From NCBI GenBank assembly GCA_032358255.1, contig JAULBX010010103.1:1-64000 (forward strand): 64,000 bases of DNA. The letters run 5' to 3'. This document shows positions 35,123 through 47,200 of the stretch, in pieces (positions within the stretch are counted from its first letter, which is position 1; each line of letters begins with the position of its first letter). The stretch is from Heterotrichella gracilis (taxonomy: Eukaryota > Sar > Xanthophyceae > Tribonematales > Xanthonemataceae). Made by a program: the position numbers and the translations under genes. Below the pieces are notes generated by a model, which was not told where the DNA came from, did no database searches, and saw nothing but the letters and a program-made list of their open reading frames with translations.

Positions 35123-35962
35123 CGGGGGTTTGGGTTCCGTTGCGGAAGAAATTTGCTTTTCTCCGAGACGGCTAAGTCGGCTGGAAGGGCATGGGCTCAG
35201 GGGGAAGCATCATGATGGGGCCCGGGGGTTTTCTGCGCACGCATGGGTGTAGTTCTAGACAAGTGTAATAGCGCTGAGGTTGGTATCTGTTGTTAAGGGG
35301 CAGTCAAGAACAAGAGCAAGATACCGACGCCCCGGATAAAATACCGCGATATTTTTCAAAAAAAAGAAAGAAAAAGGTGGATACAGAAGGAATTGTTTCC
35401 TAATGTCACCCGCTTTTACCCCTGCAATAGGAGGGGTTGGGCTCGAGCCAGAGCGAGGTGAAAAAGCTGACTTAGCATGCAATCGCCATCTCCAGTTGAA
35501 CCCACTGGGCGATCTTGCTTTGGTGTGTGTGTTTGTGCTGTGCATGCATATACCCCACATGCATGCATGCAGAGAGCCCCGTTACTAAACCCCGTTACTA
35601 AGCCGGTGATAGCTGCACGTGTGTGCCTGCCACCCCTCTGCACACCTGAAACCACTTGCAACGCAGACCTAGGCTTCTGACATACGAGAGCAACCTCCTT
35701 CAGCTGTGTTCAACGCCTGGCCACTAGTTGCTTCACGTGACTGGCTAGAAGCTGCCATTGCAACTGAGCGGGGCACATCCCAACACAACACACCGCAGCC
35801 AGGCTACGTTTACGCTCTTGTAAATGTAGCAACCCACTTTCCAACGATCCCTCAACAGACGGCCAACAGGTCCAACCGTGTATGAGTATCCCTGCTATAA
35901 TAGCAGGGATACTCATACCTAGGCTAGTACAGGGGTCCATCATCACACAGCAACCCACAGGC
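35123..35962. promoter_or_regulatory. Divergent promoter region, demethylase / FAD monooxygenase
   Basis: 840 bp between divergent start codons. It contains a perfect palindrome at 35881-35917 close to the monooxygenase start. Shared regulation is inferred from arrangement only. Confidence 0.4.
35881..35917. repeat. Perfect 37 bp palindrome
   Basis: Two 18-base arms (starting TATGAGTATCCC) around a single central A, with no mismatch. It lies 46 bases upstream of the proposed start ATG at 35963 and probably within the 5' UTR or promoter. Confidence 0.95.
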
Positions 35963-38900
35963 ATGGCCACCCTCGCCCCCACCAGATCAGCCTATTACCC
36001 ACCACAAAACCCCTCCAAGACCCTCCCCACCACCACCACCAGCCGGGGGCTGACCTCCTCACCACCCCGCCACCCCCTCCACCACAGCCCCCTCCATCGC
36101 CCCCACCCCTCCACCACCACCCACCCCCTGTCCGTCCACATGCGGCGCACACACCCCTCAGCCAACCCCCCTTCCACAGCCGCCACACACCCCTTGCCCA
36201 AAAGCGGGGCGGTGATCATCGGCGGGGGGCCCTCAGGGCTCGCTACCGCTCTGGTTTTGGCCAAACGGGGGTGGTCAAATATCACTCTGGTGGAGCGCCT
36301 ACCCACCATCACATTTGCTGATTTGGAGAAGGCATATGTGTACAACATCTCCGACAGGAGCGTCGCGCTGCTGGAGCAGCTGGACTTGCTAGAAACCCTA
36401 AAGGTAGGGTTCAGGAGTACGGTTTAGGGTTAAAGACTAGGGTTCAGCTGACCCTAGGGTGGTCAATGTGACTCTTCACTAGCGCTTACCCTCCATTGCG
36501 TTTGCTGATTTGGACAAGGGTTTCATGGTTTACACTTCAGGGGTGCAAGGGTTAGGATGATGAAACCCTCAAGGTAGGGTGTAGGGTGTGATGCGCATTT
36601 TGCCACTCACCAAATGCCGAATGTGGATGCAGGCCCAAGCGGTGCAGGCAGGTACCGATGTTGTCTGCTCCTACTTCAACCCCGATCTCACATCCAAGAC
36701 GCTGAGTGTGACCACGTTAGGGTTTAGGGTTGACACAAGCCTTGGGCTGTAGCCTAAACTTTAGGGATGCTGGCTACATCCACCCGTTGCCAAATGATAA
36801 ACGTGGTCCCTGCAGGCCCAGGCGGTGCAGACAGGTACCAATGTGGTCTGCACCTACTTTAACCCCGATCTCACATCCAAGAGTCTGAGTGTGGCAGCCC
36901 CCATGGGCAAGCTGAGCTGCTGGATACCCCGATCAGGGTTTCTGTCGGTGCTGTACCAGGTAAAGGGATGTGTACCACACATCGTTGCTGCACAATTTTC
37001 AGCACGCCGCAAGATGGGTGTGCACGACAAGTAATGCGCATCAGGAGAAGAGGGGTATAGCACAGTGGGAAATGACGCAAATGATTTCTGCAGTATGGGA
37101 CTGTGAGGTGTTTGCTTTTGTCTTCGTCACACATGGATGGAATGACCAGATACACGGCCCTGTCTTTCTCATGTGATCAGGTGTTTGATTTTTCTGGGCT
37201 TTGTTTAATCAGGAGAGATAGGTTTTAATTACCGTGTTATTTCATTGGCGATTGGAGTCTTTCTTTAGTCGTGTATTTGCTATCTCAGGGACTGGAGCAG
37301 TACATCGAGTCAGGTCAGGTGGAGGTGCTGTGCGGGGCAACATGCACCTCCATTGCCTACAAGGGGGGAGAGGGATCAGCCCCCAGAGGAGGAAACACAG
37401 GGGAGGGGAACGGGCGCGGGCTGCAGGTGGGTAATCATCCCAAAACGTATGGCGCATTTCCGCATTTCAGGCACCATTGCGGAGCAAAACGGGCGTGAAG
37501 TGCAGGTTTGTCGCTCCGGAAATCGAAGTACGATTACGATAGTGATGATTGCAATTACAATTGCAGTGTCTGATTACTTGCTTTGGCAGGTCATCGTCAC
37601 TGAAAGCAGTGGACAGCAGCGGCTGCTGACCCCTTCGCTGGTGGTGGGCTGTGATGGGGCAAACCACATATACAAATACGATTACATTCACGATTACAAT
37701 TACAATTACAACTATCATTTATAATTACTGATTCCTTGCTTTTGCAGGTGATCGTCACTGAAAGCGGTGGCAAGCAGCGGGTGCTGAACCCCTCCCTAGT
37801 GGTGGGCTGTGATGGGGCAAAGTCAGTGGTGCGCAGCAGCATGGCCAAGATCAACACAGATCAGTTTGGATCAGCTGGTATCAGCAGCGATCGGCTTGGA
37901 TCATCTGGGATCAGCGGCGACCCAGCCAGATTTGCGGTGCATGCCCTGGACTCACCCGCGGTAGGGTTTTGATTCAAAACACGGACATTTCTGGCCCATA
38001 GTTATTTGTAATAGCCGTGGCATTTGGTACTCGTGAATTTCTTATTCGTATTATGTGACCAGCTGCAAGTTAGGGCTTCAATGCAAGATCATGAAGTTGC
38101 TTTGAACCCTAAACCCTAACTCTACCCTTACCCTAAACCCTAGACCCTAGACCCTAAGCCCCTGCCGTCCACCACAGGTGGGGCTTCGCTTCAAGATCCT
38201 CAAGCTGCCCCCCCACTTGCCTGTGCGCACAAAAGAGGGGGTGGCGCGCATCCGCAACGACCAGTTTGCAATTGTCAATTGTGTGAAGGCCCCGCTGTTG
38301 AGGGCTCTGCGCATCGGGCTCTTGCCCGTGGTGGGCCAGGAGAGCCCCCGCACAGGTACTGAAAACAAAAATCAAGAGTTTTGAAACCCGGGGGAGGTGT
38401 TGTACTGCTGGGAAGGAATTTGAAGACAAATTATTAAAAGTGTTGCAACACCCAAAGAAATAATACTTGTGCCTAATTAAGGTCCCGCTGCTGAGGGCCA
38501 TGCGCAACGTGCTCTAGCCGGTGGTGGGAGAGCCCCCGCACAGGTATGAAGAATAATTATATATATATTATAATTATTCTTCATACCTGTGCGGGGGCCG
38601 CATTAATCAATTGCGTATATTCTTTGAACTGGGGGAAGGTTCAAACATGCCGGGAAGGAACCTGAAGGCACAAATTGTAAACATTCAACCCCTAAAAGAA
38701 TCAGATTTGTGCCTCATTAAGGCCCCGCTGCTGAGGGCCATGCGCATCGGCCTCTTGCCGGTGGTGGGGCAGGAGAGCCCCCGCACGGGTATGAAATCAG
38801 AATTAAAAGTCGCGAAAATGCACCTCCTATACATTCCAGCCTGTACGCACCCCATTATCACAGAGTTGTAAGGAATCTAAAGAGACGGACTTATGACTTG

Positions 38901-40740
38901 CAACACCCAAAGAAATCAGATTTATGCCCGTCGGACTCTCGCCACCACGGTGGATAATGATTCAAAGGTACATAGTCAGCTTATGAATTGGAACAAATGT
39001 GATGGCGGGACAGGCCGTCACGAGGGTGGAATGGTCTACATGCATGGGAAAAGACAGGCTGAGTGCGTCGGTGTAAGCATCCATGATGATGCAAGACTGC
39101 TGGGATTTTGATTAGGCAAGTATCACATGACCACCATCACGATCACAAACTCAATGGAGGTCAATGTTTACCTTCACAGGCAATTTCATCACCCTGCCCG
39201 ACCACCACCTGTGGAGCGTCAAGAGCGGGGAGGAGATGCACAAATACCTGCAGGAGTCGTTTCCACAGCTGGACATCAAGGTGCGCCTAAACCCTAACCC
39301 CTTATCCTAAACCCCAAACCCTAATTTAAAACCCCATACCCGCAGGAGGCGTTTAAGGTCTGTAATGGAATGGAATGGAACACGAAAGCGCACTGTATGA
39401 ACCTGCCGCAAGGGTAGTAAGAATATCAGGACCATTACTATCCTATTGCCCTTGCGGTCAGTACATGTCACACTTCTATCTACCTCTCACCCTGGGGCCC
39501 CTGACCCCCTGTGGCAGGACTTAACCACCCGGGAGCATTTGAATACAGTCCACACTAACTTGCTTTATTCTTCTATTCCCCCTGCAGGAAATCACAACCC
39601 CGGAGCAATTGGAGGCATTTGCCCGCAGCGAGGGGGGCCGCTTCCCCGCCTGTCAATATATGACCCATTTCCACCTGCTGCTGGAGGGCGGGGTGGGTGA
39701 CTCAGCACCCGCCGAGTCAACTCAGCCCCCCGAGTCGGCTGAGTCAGCTCAGGCAGCTGAGTCAGCGCCAGGCGAGTCAGCTCAGTCGGCGGCAGGCAGT
39801 GGAGTCAGTGGTTTGGTGCTGATGGGTGATGCCATCCACTGCTTCCCGCCTGATTTGGGCCAAGGGGTGAACTCGGCACTGGAGGATGTGAGGGTGTTTG
39901 ACAAGGTAGGTGGTGGTGGGATGTGGGTGCTGGTGGTGGTGGCGTGGTGGGGAGTGTGTGTGTCTTGTGTTGGGGAGGCACTTGCGTGTGGGTGTGGTTT
40001 GGTGCTGTTGGGCATTGCCAAGCATGTGAGGGTGTTAGAGAAGGTGGGGGTGGGAACGGGAGGGGAATTTTGAAGTAAAGTCCTAAACGTGAACATTCCT
40101 TTTCTGTCTGCAGGCACTGGAGCAGAGCGGCGATGACGTGGCACAGGCACTGCCGCTGTTTGAATCCCTGCGACAGGACGATGCGCGGGCCCTTGCAGAA
40201 ATCATGACATTTGGCTACCCCTACCAGTACCAGCAGGTGGGCCCCCCCAGACCCTGGTTAGGGTTTAGGGTGTAGGGTTTGTCCCCTCAGACCCTAGTAT
40301 TTTGCATGCGATGCATCAATTTAATCACCCATCAGGCGCCTTCTGAGCTAAGCTGTACTGATGGGTTGTGGGTGCGTCCTATTCTAGTCCCCCTAATTGG
40401 TTGCAGCTATCATCCCCTTGCTACTTCCTTCCTTTCTTTCCCTGGGCTCAACCACCAACCCTCCCCTTGTCACCCCCGCCACCCGCAGGACCCCTTCAAG
40501 AGATTCCTGTGGTTCATGAATGTGGCCCTGCGCACCCTCCTCAATAAGGCCCTTCCGTGGTTCTTCGACAAGCCCGCGGCATTTATGATCACCCCCGACG
40601 CCCTCAGCTACACCGAAATCCTTGCCAGGGCGCATGCCACCACTGCACGCATCAGGGCGCTGGTGGTGGCGCTGGGGGGGATGGCGGTGGTTGCGGTGCT
40701 GAGGGCGATGGGTGTGTTGAAGGCGGCTGGGGGGGTGTAG
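35963..40740 (+). CDS. FAD-dependent monooxygenase, kynurenine 3-monooxygenase type
   Basis: Class A flavoprotein hydroxylase family. Exons 35963-36403, 36816-36959, 37289-37426, 37748-37960, 38178-38355, 39180-39280, 39588-39905, 40114-40236 and 40489-40740 join in phase to about 530 residues. The first 80 residues are rich in Pro, Ser, Thr and basic residues, suggesting organelle targeting. Then come the dinucleotide motif AVIIGGGPSGLATALVLAKR, the DG motif VVGCDGAKSVVR, and the GD motif LVLMGDAIHCFPPDLGQGVN. A hydrophobic stretch close to the C-terminus suggests membrane attachment, as in KMO. Substrate is not shown by sequence; plants have several such proteins of unknown substrate. Exon 7 carries a low-complexity Ala/Glu/Ser insertion. 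Start at 35963 is preferred because the in-frame ATG at 35882 begins inside the palindrome. Stop is TAG. Confidence 0.8.
36465..36590 (+). pseudogene. Echo of monooxygenase exon 1 end
   Basis: About 110 bases after exon 1 repeat its end, from the VERLPTITFADLEK-coding stretch to the CTAAAGGTAGGGT donor context, with several indels. Confidence 0.75.
36626..36715 (+). pseudogene. Echo of monooxygenase exon 2
   Basis: Acceptor plus about 85 bases of exon 36816-36959 (AQAVQTGTNVV to LTSKSLSV) with few changes. Homology stops and runs directly into TTAGGGTTTAGGG. Confidence 0.85.
37465..37670 (+). pseudogene. Echoes of monooxygenase exon 3 end and exon 4 start
   Basis: 37471-37505 resembles the donor end of exon 3. 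37578-37670 repeats the acceptor and first 80 bases of exon 4 (VIVTES to LVVGCDGA), nearly unchanged, and then enters an AT-rich repeat. The 35-base piece would break the reading phase if used as an exon. Confidence 0.75.
38098..38160. repeat. Interstitial telomere-like tract before a splice acceptor
   Basis: About eight CCCTAAA-type units with variants (CCCTAGA, CCCTAAG), ending 17 bases before the acceptor of monooxygenase exon 5. Other tracts of this kind lie at 10820-10860, 16875-16912, 44046-44080, 57185-57216 and 63128-63165. Confidence 0.85.
38470..38790 (+). pseudogene. Two echoes of monooxygenase exon 5 end
   Basis: 38480-38543 and 38705-38790 repeat the exon 5 end coding APLLRALRIGLLPVVGQESP and its CACAGGTAT donor. 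The second is almost intact; the first has a deletion and abuts a large palindrome. Confidence 0.85.
38533..38597. repeat. 65 bp inverted repeat across an exon-echo splice site
   Basis: Two perfect 29-base arms, starting CCCCCGCACAGGTATGAAG, flank the 7-base spacer TATATAT. The left arm is the donor end of an exon 5 echo; the right arm is its exact reverse complement. A foldback template-switch event would produce this. Confidence 0.95.
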
Positions 40741-40779
40741 ATGTGGGGCATTGGCAGGGTGTAAGAGGGGTATTTCCAG

Positions 40780-41046
40780 CAATTGGGACTTTTTGCGATC
40801 ACCCCCGATACCCTTAACTACAGCGAAATCCTTGCCAGGGCGCATGCCACCACTGCGCTCATCAGGGCACTGGTGGTGGGGTTGGGCGTGATGGCGGTGG
40901 TTGCATTTGCCAGGGCGCTGGGACTTTTGAGGGCGGCTGGGGGTGTAGTGGTGGGGCATTGGCTGGGCACCTTTGGGGGGGTAATGCACCTTTGGGGGGT
41001 TGCGCTGGTCCGAGTGGAGATTGGTGTGAAGGACGATGGCGGCTAG
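40780..41046 (+). pseudogene. Intact echo of monooxygenase last exon
   Basis: After a TTTCCAG acceptor, 267 bases copy the C-terminal half of exon 9 and remain open. They code ITPDTLNYSEILARAHATTA, a hydrophobic stretch and a new end of about 30 residues. It could be an alternative terminal exon or a young, still open duplicate. Confidence 0.7.
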
Positions 41047-44000
41047 GATTTGGGGTTAGGGTGGAGCGGATTGCAGTAGCGGGGAGAAGGTGTAGGGTTA
41101 CCAGTGGGAGTCATCCTAATGTGCATATTTGGGGAGGTTGCTGACATGCGAAAGCACCACCGGTAGGGCTGGCGCCACAGGATGTTTCGAGCTGGGATTA
41201 CTGTATTCTTACCAAGTAATTAGCTCTGTAGATCTAGATAGTGAGTCCTGGGAGGGCGTCTTCATGTAGATGGTGTTGGAAATTTCCGCTTCAGTTTCAC
41301 TCAAGGACGCCATGACATTGCTAGTTTCTCGCAAGAAATAATAAGCTGTTGTCGGCTTAAATGCCTTTTGTTGTTTGTTTGTTTGTATCTCGCCATTTTA
41401 GGACTTTTTAAGAACTTCGTCCCAAGGTTCTGTTAGAACATGTAATACATTGTGTAATGACCACCCCAGTGACTGACCTCAAGTTGGTTAGGACTCCTCC
41501 GAGGCGTCTGGCACCACCACTAACCCGGGGGGTGGACATTCCCCCAAACCACCAACCCTAAATCCTAAACCCAAACCCTCCCGCAGCGGGCCCATCGCCG
41601 CAGCGCTCGCCTATGGCCATTTAGGGTTTAGGATTTAAATTCAGGGTTTGGGACCAGACAGTGCTTGTATTGGCCTGGGGGTGTCCCATTCTTTGTAATG
41701 GTTGACGATGTATAGTGCTTGCCAAGCATTACCAATGGCATTCACTGAAGGCCGTCAGTCTGACAGGCCGTCTCCAGCAAATTGCAGCTCAGCTAGCCTA
41801 GCCCCACTCAGTCTGTGGCACACACCGTCAATGACATACCCCGTGGTAGATTCCACCCACAAGGCTTGTGTTTCAATCAATATTTGTGTTGAATAAAACC
41901 AGAGGTGCCCACTTTTTAAAGGTGGGCCACTAGACCAGGCCCAGGCGGGCTTATAGAGAGGGCTGGCTAAGCTTTAAAGCAAGACCCAAGGCAAGACCCA
42001 TGTCACCTCTGACACCGATGTGTATGTTGCTGCAGCTACCATGCTAGCTACTGCCACAGCTAGCATGGTAGTACAAGATGTACCATGGTCTGACAGACAG
42101 TACAGTTGAGTGCACAAAAAGCCAGCCTGGGCGGATTTCCATGTGCAACCCAAGCCGCGGCCCAAGGGCACACGCATCATGCTGGTCAATACGTATGCAT
42201 GTGCTGTTCGGTTACGGGCCCGGCCCGATAGTACCACTCGGGAAGAGTCTTCCGTCTGACGCTCAGTGCACAGGCTTACCTGGAGCCACTCGTGTGTGTC
42301 TCGAGCACCCGCTGCCCTGTTGTCACATGGAGCGGGAGCCGCCCTCTAGGGCTAGCCAGAGACCCTAACCTAGGCTCGAACAAAACATCCGAACGTGCGG
42401 CGCAGAGAGGTTGCGCCGCTCCCCACTCCAGTCCCAGTTGACGATCAGCAATATTTATGCAGCGCCGCGTTACTAATGGGCCAGACACACAAGCGTGCGT
42501 TGCACAGCCATTGAATGGGCCATAATCATGGTTGCCTTGCATCGTGGGGGGATAGCTGGTGTCTGTCCAGAGTATGAGTCGTCCAAGAGATGCCCTTCGC
42601 CACTCACCACCGGCTGCAGCCTCGTGAGTTGTTCCCACACCTTTTGCGCTGTGTGACCTTGGTGAGAGGCAAACATGCCGCAAGCTTGCCCTAGGGGTTT
42701 AGCGCCTGAGCTCCAAACACTGTCGTGCTCAGCAAGTCGCTTATAGTGGACGGTCGCTGCTAGCCCCACACATTCACTCTCGGGGGATCTTAGCTGCTTA
42801 CTAAGCAGCCATATCTTTGCACGCTTACCCCCGGGTCTGTATGGCATGTACTATCCATGAGCTAGGCCCCAGACCTGGACAAGTAGCGCCTCGAGGTGGG
42901 TCCACCAGGTGAGCGCCCAATCACAACAAGGCTTGAGCCAATACCAGGCATGCCCAGATGCGGTACTACCATACTATGTGCAGCATGCACATGCCAGCAG
43001 TGCTATCACACGTTGCAGAATGATACACGAGAATAATGCATTGGGGAAATGTACCAATTGCTGCCCACCATTGGTGGTAGTAGTACTGGTGGTAGGCTAC
43101 TCCATTTGGGAAAAAGCTGATCTATTGCCAGCCAAATGCGTATGGCAGTACTCACTACTACACTGACCATATGAGCTCACCCACCTAGCCACTGTAGTCT
43201 AAAGGCTTTCCTAAAGTCCTATCCTACTGAGTCATTGATGGTGTGTGCACAGGTGCCTGGTGAGGCAGACCCTGAGGCAGCAACGAGTGCAAGGCTAGTG
43301 GCCTAGCTAGAGCGCTACCACCACCACTTCCACCAGTACCACTGCCACCACCGCCTGCATTGCGCATACAAGGATGCATGGAACAGGGCATGCAAATGTG
43401 CAGCAGCATAGCTGTTGCTCCACAGCTCCTAAGGTCAAAGGTAAACCAGTGCTTAAACCCTAAAACCCTAATCCCCTAAACAGTGCCTGCGGTGACTAGG
43501 CACACGGAAGCCATAAACCCTAAACAGTGCCTGTGGCCAAAGGTACGGCCAAAGCTAGAAATTGGCTTTGTGGATGAATTCCAAAACCCCAAACCCTCTG
43601 TTAAATCAAAAGTTGAATCGTCAAACCCTAAATCGTAAACCCTAAACCCAAACCAGCAACCCATCATGCCTCCTACATGTTCAACCATGCCATGTGATCA
43701 TCACTCATTGCCGGACAACCTCCCAATGCTGTGTCGCCTCCCACTGATTCCCGTGTGCTTGGATGAAACCGTTGATTTCCCACGCGCTGTGCAAGTGCAA
43801 GTGCAAGTGCGAGTGCGTGAGGGGTAGACGGGCGCATCCAAGCAAACAAGAATGTAAGGGAGGTGACGCAGCATTGGGGGGTTGCTGGGCAACGAGTGGA
43901 CACCCCCACCACTGGATACTGCCAACTCAGTCTGTGCTGCAACCCTAAACCCTACACCCTAGTAACACCAGTGACCTGCCTTCCTCCCGCGCACTCGCAC

Positions 44001-44278
44001 AGCCTCCCACCCGCACCACTGGACACTGCCAGCTCAGGCCGTGTTGAAACCCTAAACCCTAAACCCTAAACCTTAAACCTAATCGATTAGTATGCCTGCC
44101 ATGCCTCCACAGGTCCTGACCACAAGACCCTCCACCACTGTGCCACCACCCTCAAGCTGCTCAAAGTTGAACCCTAAACCCTAATTACCCTCCTGCTATT
44201 TCTCCCACAGGCCGCCAGGCAACCCTCCACCACTGCGCCACCATTTTCAAGCTGCTCTCTACGACATGGGTATGCCTA
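41047..44278. other. Intergenic region with foldback repeats
   Basis: 3.2 kb between the monooxygenase and the hydrolase. I could not assign any protein. 42036-42049 and 42058-42071 form a perfect 14-base inverted repeat. From about 43920 onward short Pro/Ser/Thr-coding pieces alternate with CCCTAAA-like sequence (for example 44110-44170 and 44210-44268, which are copies of each other). These could be upstream exons of the hydrolase or their echoes. Confidence 0.45.
43705..43895. repeat. Imperfect 95-base-arm foldback
   Basis: Sequence 43710-43800 is similar to the reverse complement of 43803-43895. Matching blocks include CCCAATGCTG, GCTTGGATG and GTGCAAGTGC-type strings. Identity looks like roughly 75 percent by eye. 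The centre is a GCAAGT repeat. Confidence 0.65.
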
Positions 44279-47200
44279 ATGGTCTTGTCCTCCCCTTGCG
44301 CGCTTGCACAGTCTTCCAGCGGTCCCACTGCAGGTCCCTCGCCCGGCAGTGCACCCCCATATTTTGGTCAAGCGCAGCCTGAGTGCCCCTCTTGGGCTGC
44401 CCCCAGCTCCACCCAAGCAGCATATGATGCGCTGCACCCAGGTAGGAATAGCATAAATCTTACTTGCCCATTTAAGTGACATTGCCTATTTAAATATGCC
44501 ATTTGAACATTTTGGCACGGCACAACCCCAATGCCCCTCTTGGGCTGCCCCCAGCTCCACCCAAGCAGCATATGATGCGCTGCACCCAGGTAGGAATAGC
44601 ATAAATCTTACTTGCCCATTTAAGTGACATTGCCTATTTAAATATGCCATTTGAACATTTTGGCACGGCACAACCCCAATGCCCCTCCTGGGCTGCCCCC
44701 AGCTCCACCCAAGCAGCATATGATGCGCTGCACCCAGGTAGGAATATCATTAATCTTACTTGCCCATTTAAGTGACATTGCCTAATTAAATATGCCATTT
44801 GAACATTTTGGCACGGCACAGCCCCAATGCCCCTCCTGGGCTGCCCCCAGCTCCACCCAAGCAGCGTATGATGCGCTGCACCCAGGTAGGTAGGGAGCTA
44901 TGTGCCGTGTTGGTTTTATTGGAGACTCCTTTCTTTTGCACCACGTGCTGCGCAACGTATTTGCTCGGGTTATGTTAACAATTGCATGCATTCACAGGCT
45001 GCTGGATTTGCTGTCAGTCCTGTTTGGCATGCGCATCCAGCCCTCTCAGCATTGGCTCTACCAAGTGACCAGCAACGTTAGCGTTGACGTTAGTAATGCT
45101 GTCAGGTGACACAAAGCATTATATAAAAATAAATGCTGTCAGGATTTGTTTTTCACTTATCATAATGCACTTATTTCTATGAGTGCTTTTTGCGCAGGCT
45201 ATGTATCCACTGTCCAATCATGGGTGGGCAGGACGGTAGTCAACCAGCCAGCATCATCAGATAACGGCACTACCCCAGAGGTCGAGGCACAATCAGGCAT
45301 CCGAGGAGGGCAGCAATCCGATCCAAATGTGAATTCCAGCGGCAGGCGGTTGAGGCAGCACAATTTGGACCCCATCATTGCAGGGAGGGGGCTGGATCCG
45401 AATGTGGATGTCAGCGGCAGGCAGTTGCGGCAGGATGATTTGGACCTAATGGCAGTGGGGGTGGATTCAAATGTGCATTCAAGCGGGGATTCAGCTGGGA
45501 GCTCAAATGCCAATTCAATGGGGACCTCAAATGGCAGGCGGCTGAGTCAGTACACCTCAGTCCCCATCACAGGGAATTCTGGCACGCAATCTCATGGTAA
45601 TGGTTACAACCAGCCGCCACTGCCCCCGCTCTCCTATAACCTCACAGCGGTGCTCCTTGCGTTGGCGCCCTACTACCCCAGCCCCCCCCTACAGCTCCCC
45701 CCACCACCCACCACACCCGCGGTGCCCCCACCGGTGCAGCTCCCAGTGTCCCCGCCGCCACCCCCTCCCCCCTTCTACCCCCCACCGGTGGCGGTCCAGC
45801 CCCCACCAACCTCACCAGCAGCATCCCCACCGGTATCCCCACCCCCCTTCCCCCCACCACTGGCATTGCAGCCCCCACCAGCCACACCACCAGCCTCACC
45901 ACCACCCCTCCCACCACCACCCCTCCCAGAATTGCAGCCCCTTGTGGAGTTGCAGCCACCACCAGTCACACCAGCACCCCCCCCACCAGCCACCCCACCA
46001 GCCACACCACCAGTGTCACCTCCAACATCCCTCCCCCCACAAGCCACCCCCATCGCCCCCCCCACCCTTCAACAATCCACCCCCGCACCAGCACCAGCAC
46101 CGGCACCAGCCAGTACCCCCACCTCCACCACAGCCCCCCCATCCTACTCGCTACAGCCCACTCCCTCACTGGCTACTGGCCCGACAGGCAGTGGAGTGGT
46201 TCCTGCAGGTATGGGGAACACGCCAGCAATGCATTGGTTGGGGATTGAATGAGGGAATCCTCCCGGCTATCCTGCTCTAACCCTTAACCCTTCACCTTAA
46301 ACCCTAATCTAGCCTATCATGCTGACCTCTCTTCTGCTCTGTGCCCCCCCTCACCTACGCACTCATCACTCACTTAAACCCTAAACCCTAAATCCTTATC
46401 CCTGAATTGGGCTGACTCAACCACGTCGGACAAGGCGTCATGATTGCATATACGTGCTCACTTTATTGTTTTTCCAGCAGGCAGTGGAGTGGGTGCCGCA
46501 GCCCCTGGGCAGGGTCCACACGACAAAGGGGGCGCAGATAACTCAAATGTGCAGGTGAGAGAGAAATGCTACCCAGGGCCCCATATTCCCTAGACCCTGG
46601 GATTGGATCTGTCTATGCTTGTGGAATTGGGATGCTGGGGTACACACGAAATAATGACAAACTTGCATGCACTCTGATCCATCTGGGATAAATGCGCGCA
46701 CATGTGAACCTGCAAATTTGTTTATGCTCTTATTATGCTCCGGAAAATGCTCCATCATTTTGAAATTCTTCTGAACCGTGGTGCACTTGTTCCAGGGATT
46801 GGATGTGGTGTTCCTCGGGGATTCCATATTCGAGGCCTACCGATCCACTTTCTTTGGCAAGCCTGTGGACAACTACTACGGCTCGTGGATCATTGGTGCT
46901 GACAAGGTGTTCCAGGCATGCTTTGGGTCCCAAGTGGGGGTAAACGCGGAGGCGTTTGGGATTGCAGGTGCGCAAAAACCCTGAGAAAATGCTGTCTTTG
47001 CACAGGGATATTGCACGGGGCTTCAGAGTTACAGCCAGATTAGCATGCTGTAGGTTGTTGTGCTAGCCTTGCGATTTTTTTCTTTAGATGATTGTTGCCG
47101 ACAAGGTGTTCCAGGCATGCTGTGGGTCCCAAGTGGGGGTAAATGGAGAGGCCTTTGGGATTGCAGGTGCGCAAAACCCTACACACAAGTCTGCGCACTG

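Noticed and set aside
37471-37505. Small extra exon of the monooxygenase
   Set aside because: It is 35 bases, which would shift the frame between two phase-0 exons, and it resembles the end of the preceding exon, so it is an echo.
44998-45105. 108-base exon candidate with good AG and GT borders in the hydrolase gene
   Set aside because: In the phase required by the neighbouring exons it contains a TGA; in other phases it breaks the downstream frame.
45594-46280. 228-codon plus-strand frame rich in His and Pro
   Set aside because: It is the shifted shadow of the proline-rich hydrolase exon.
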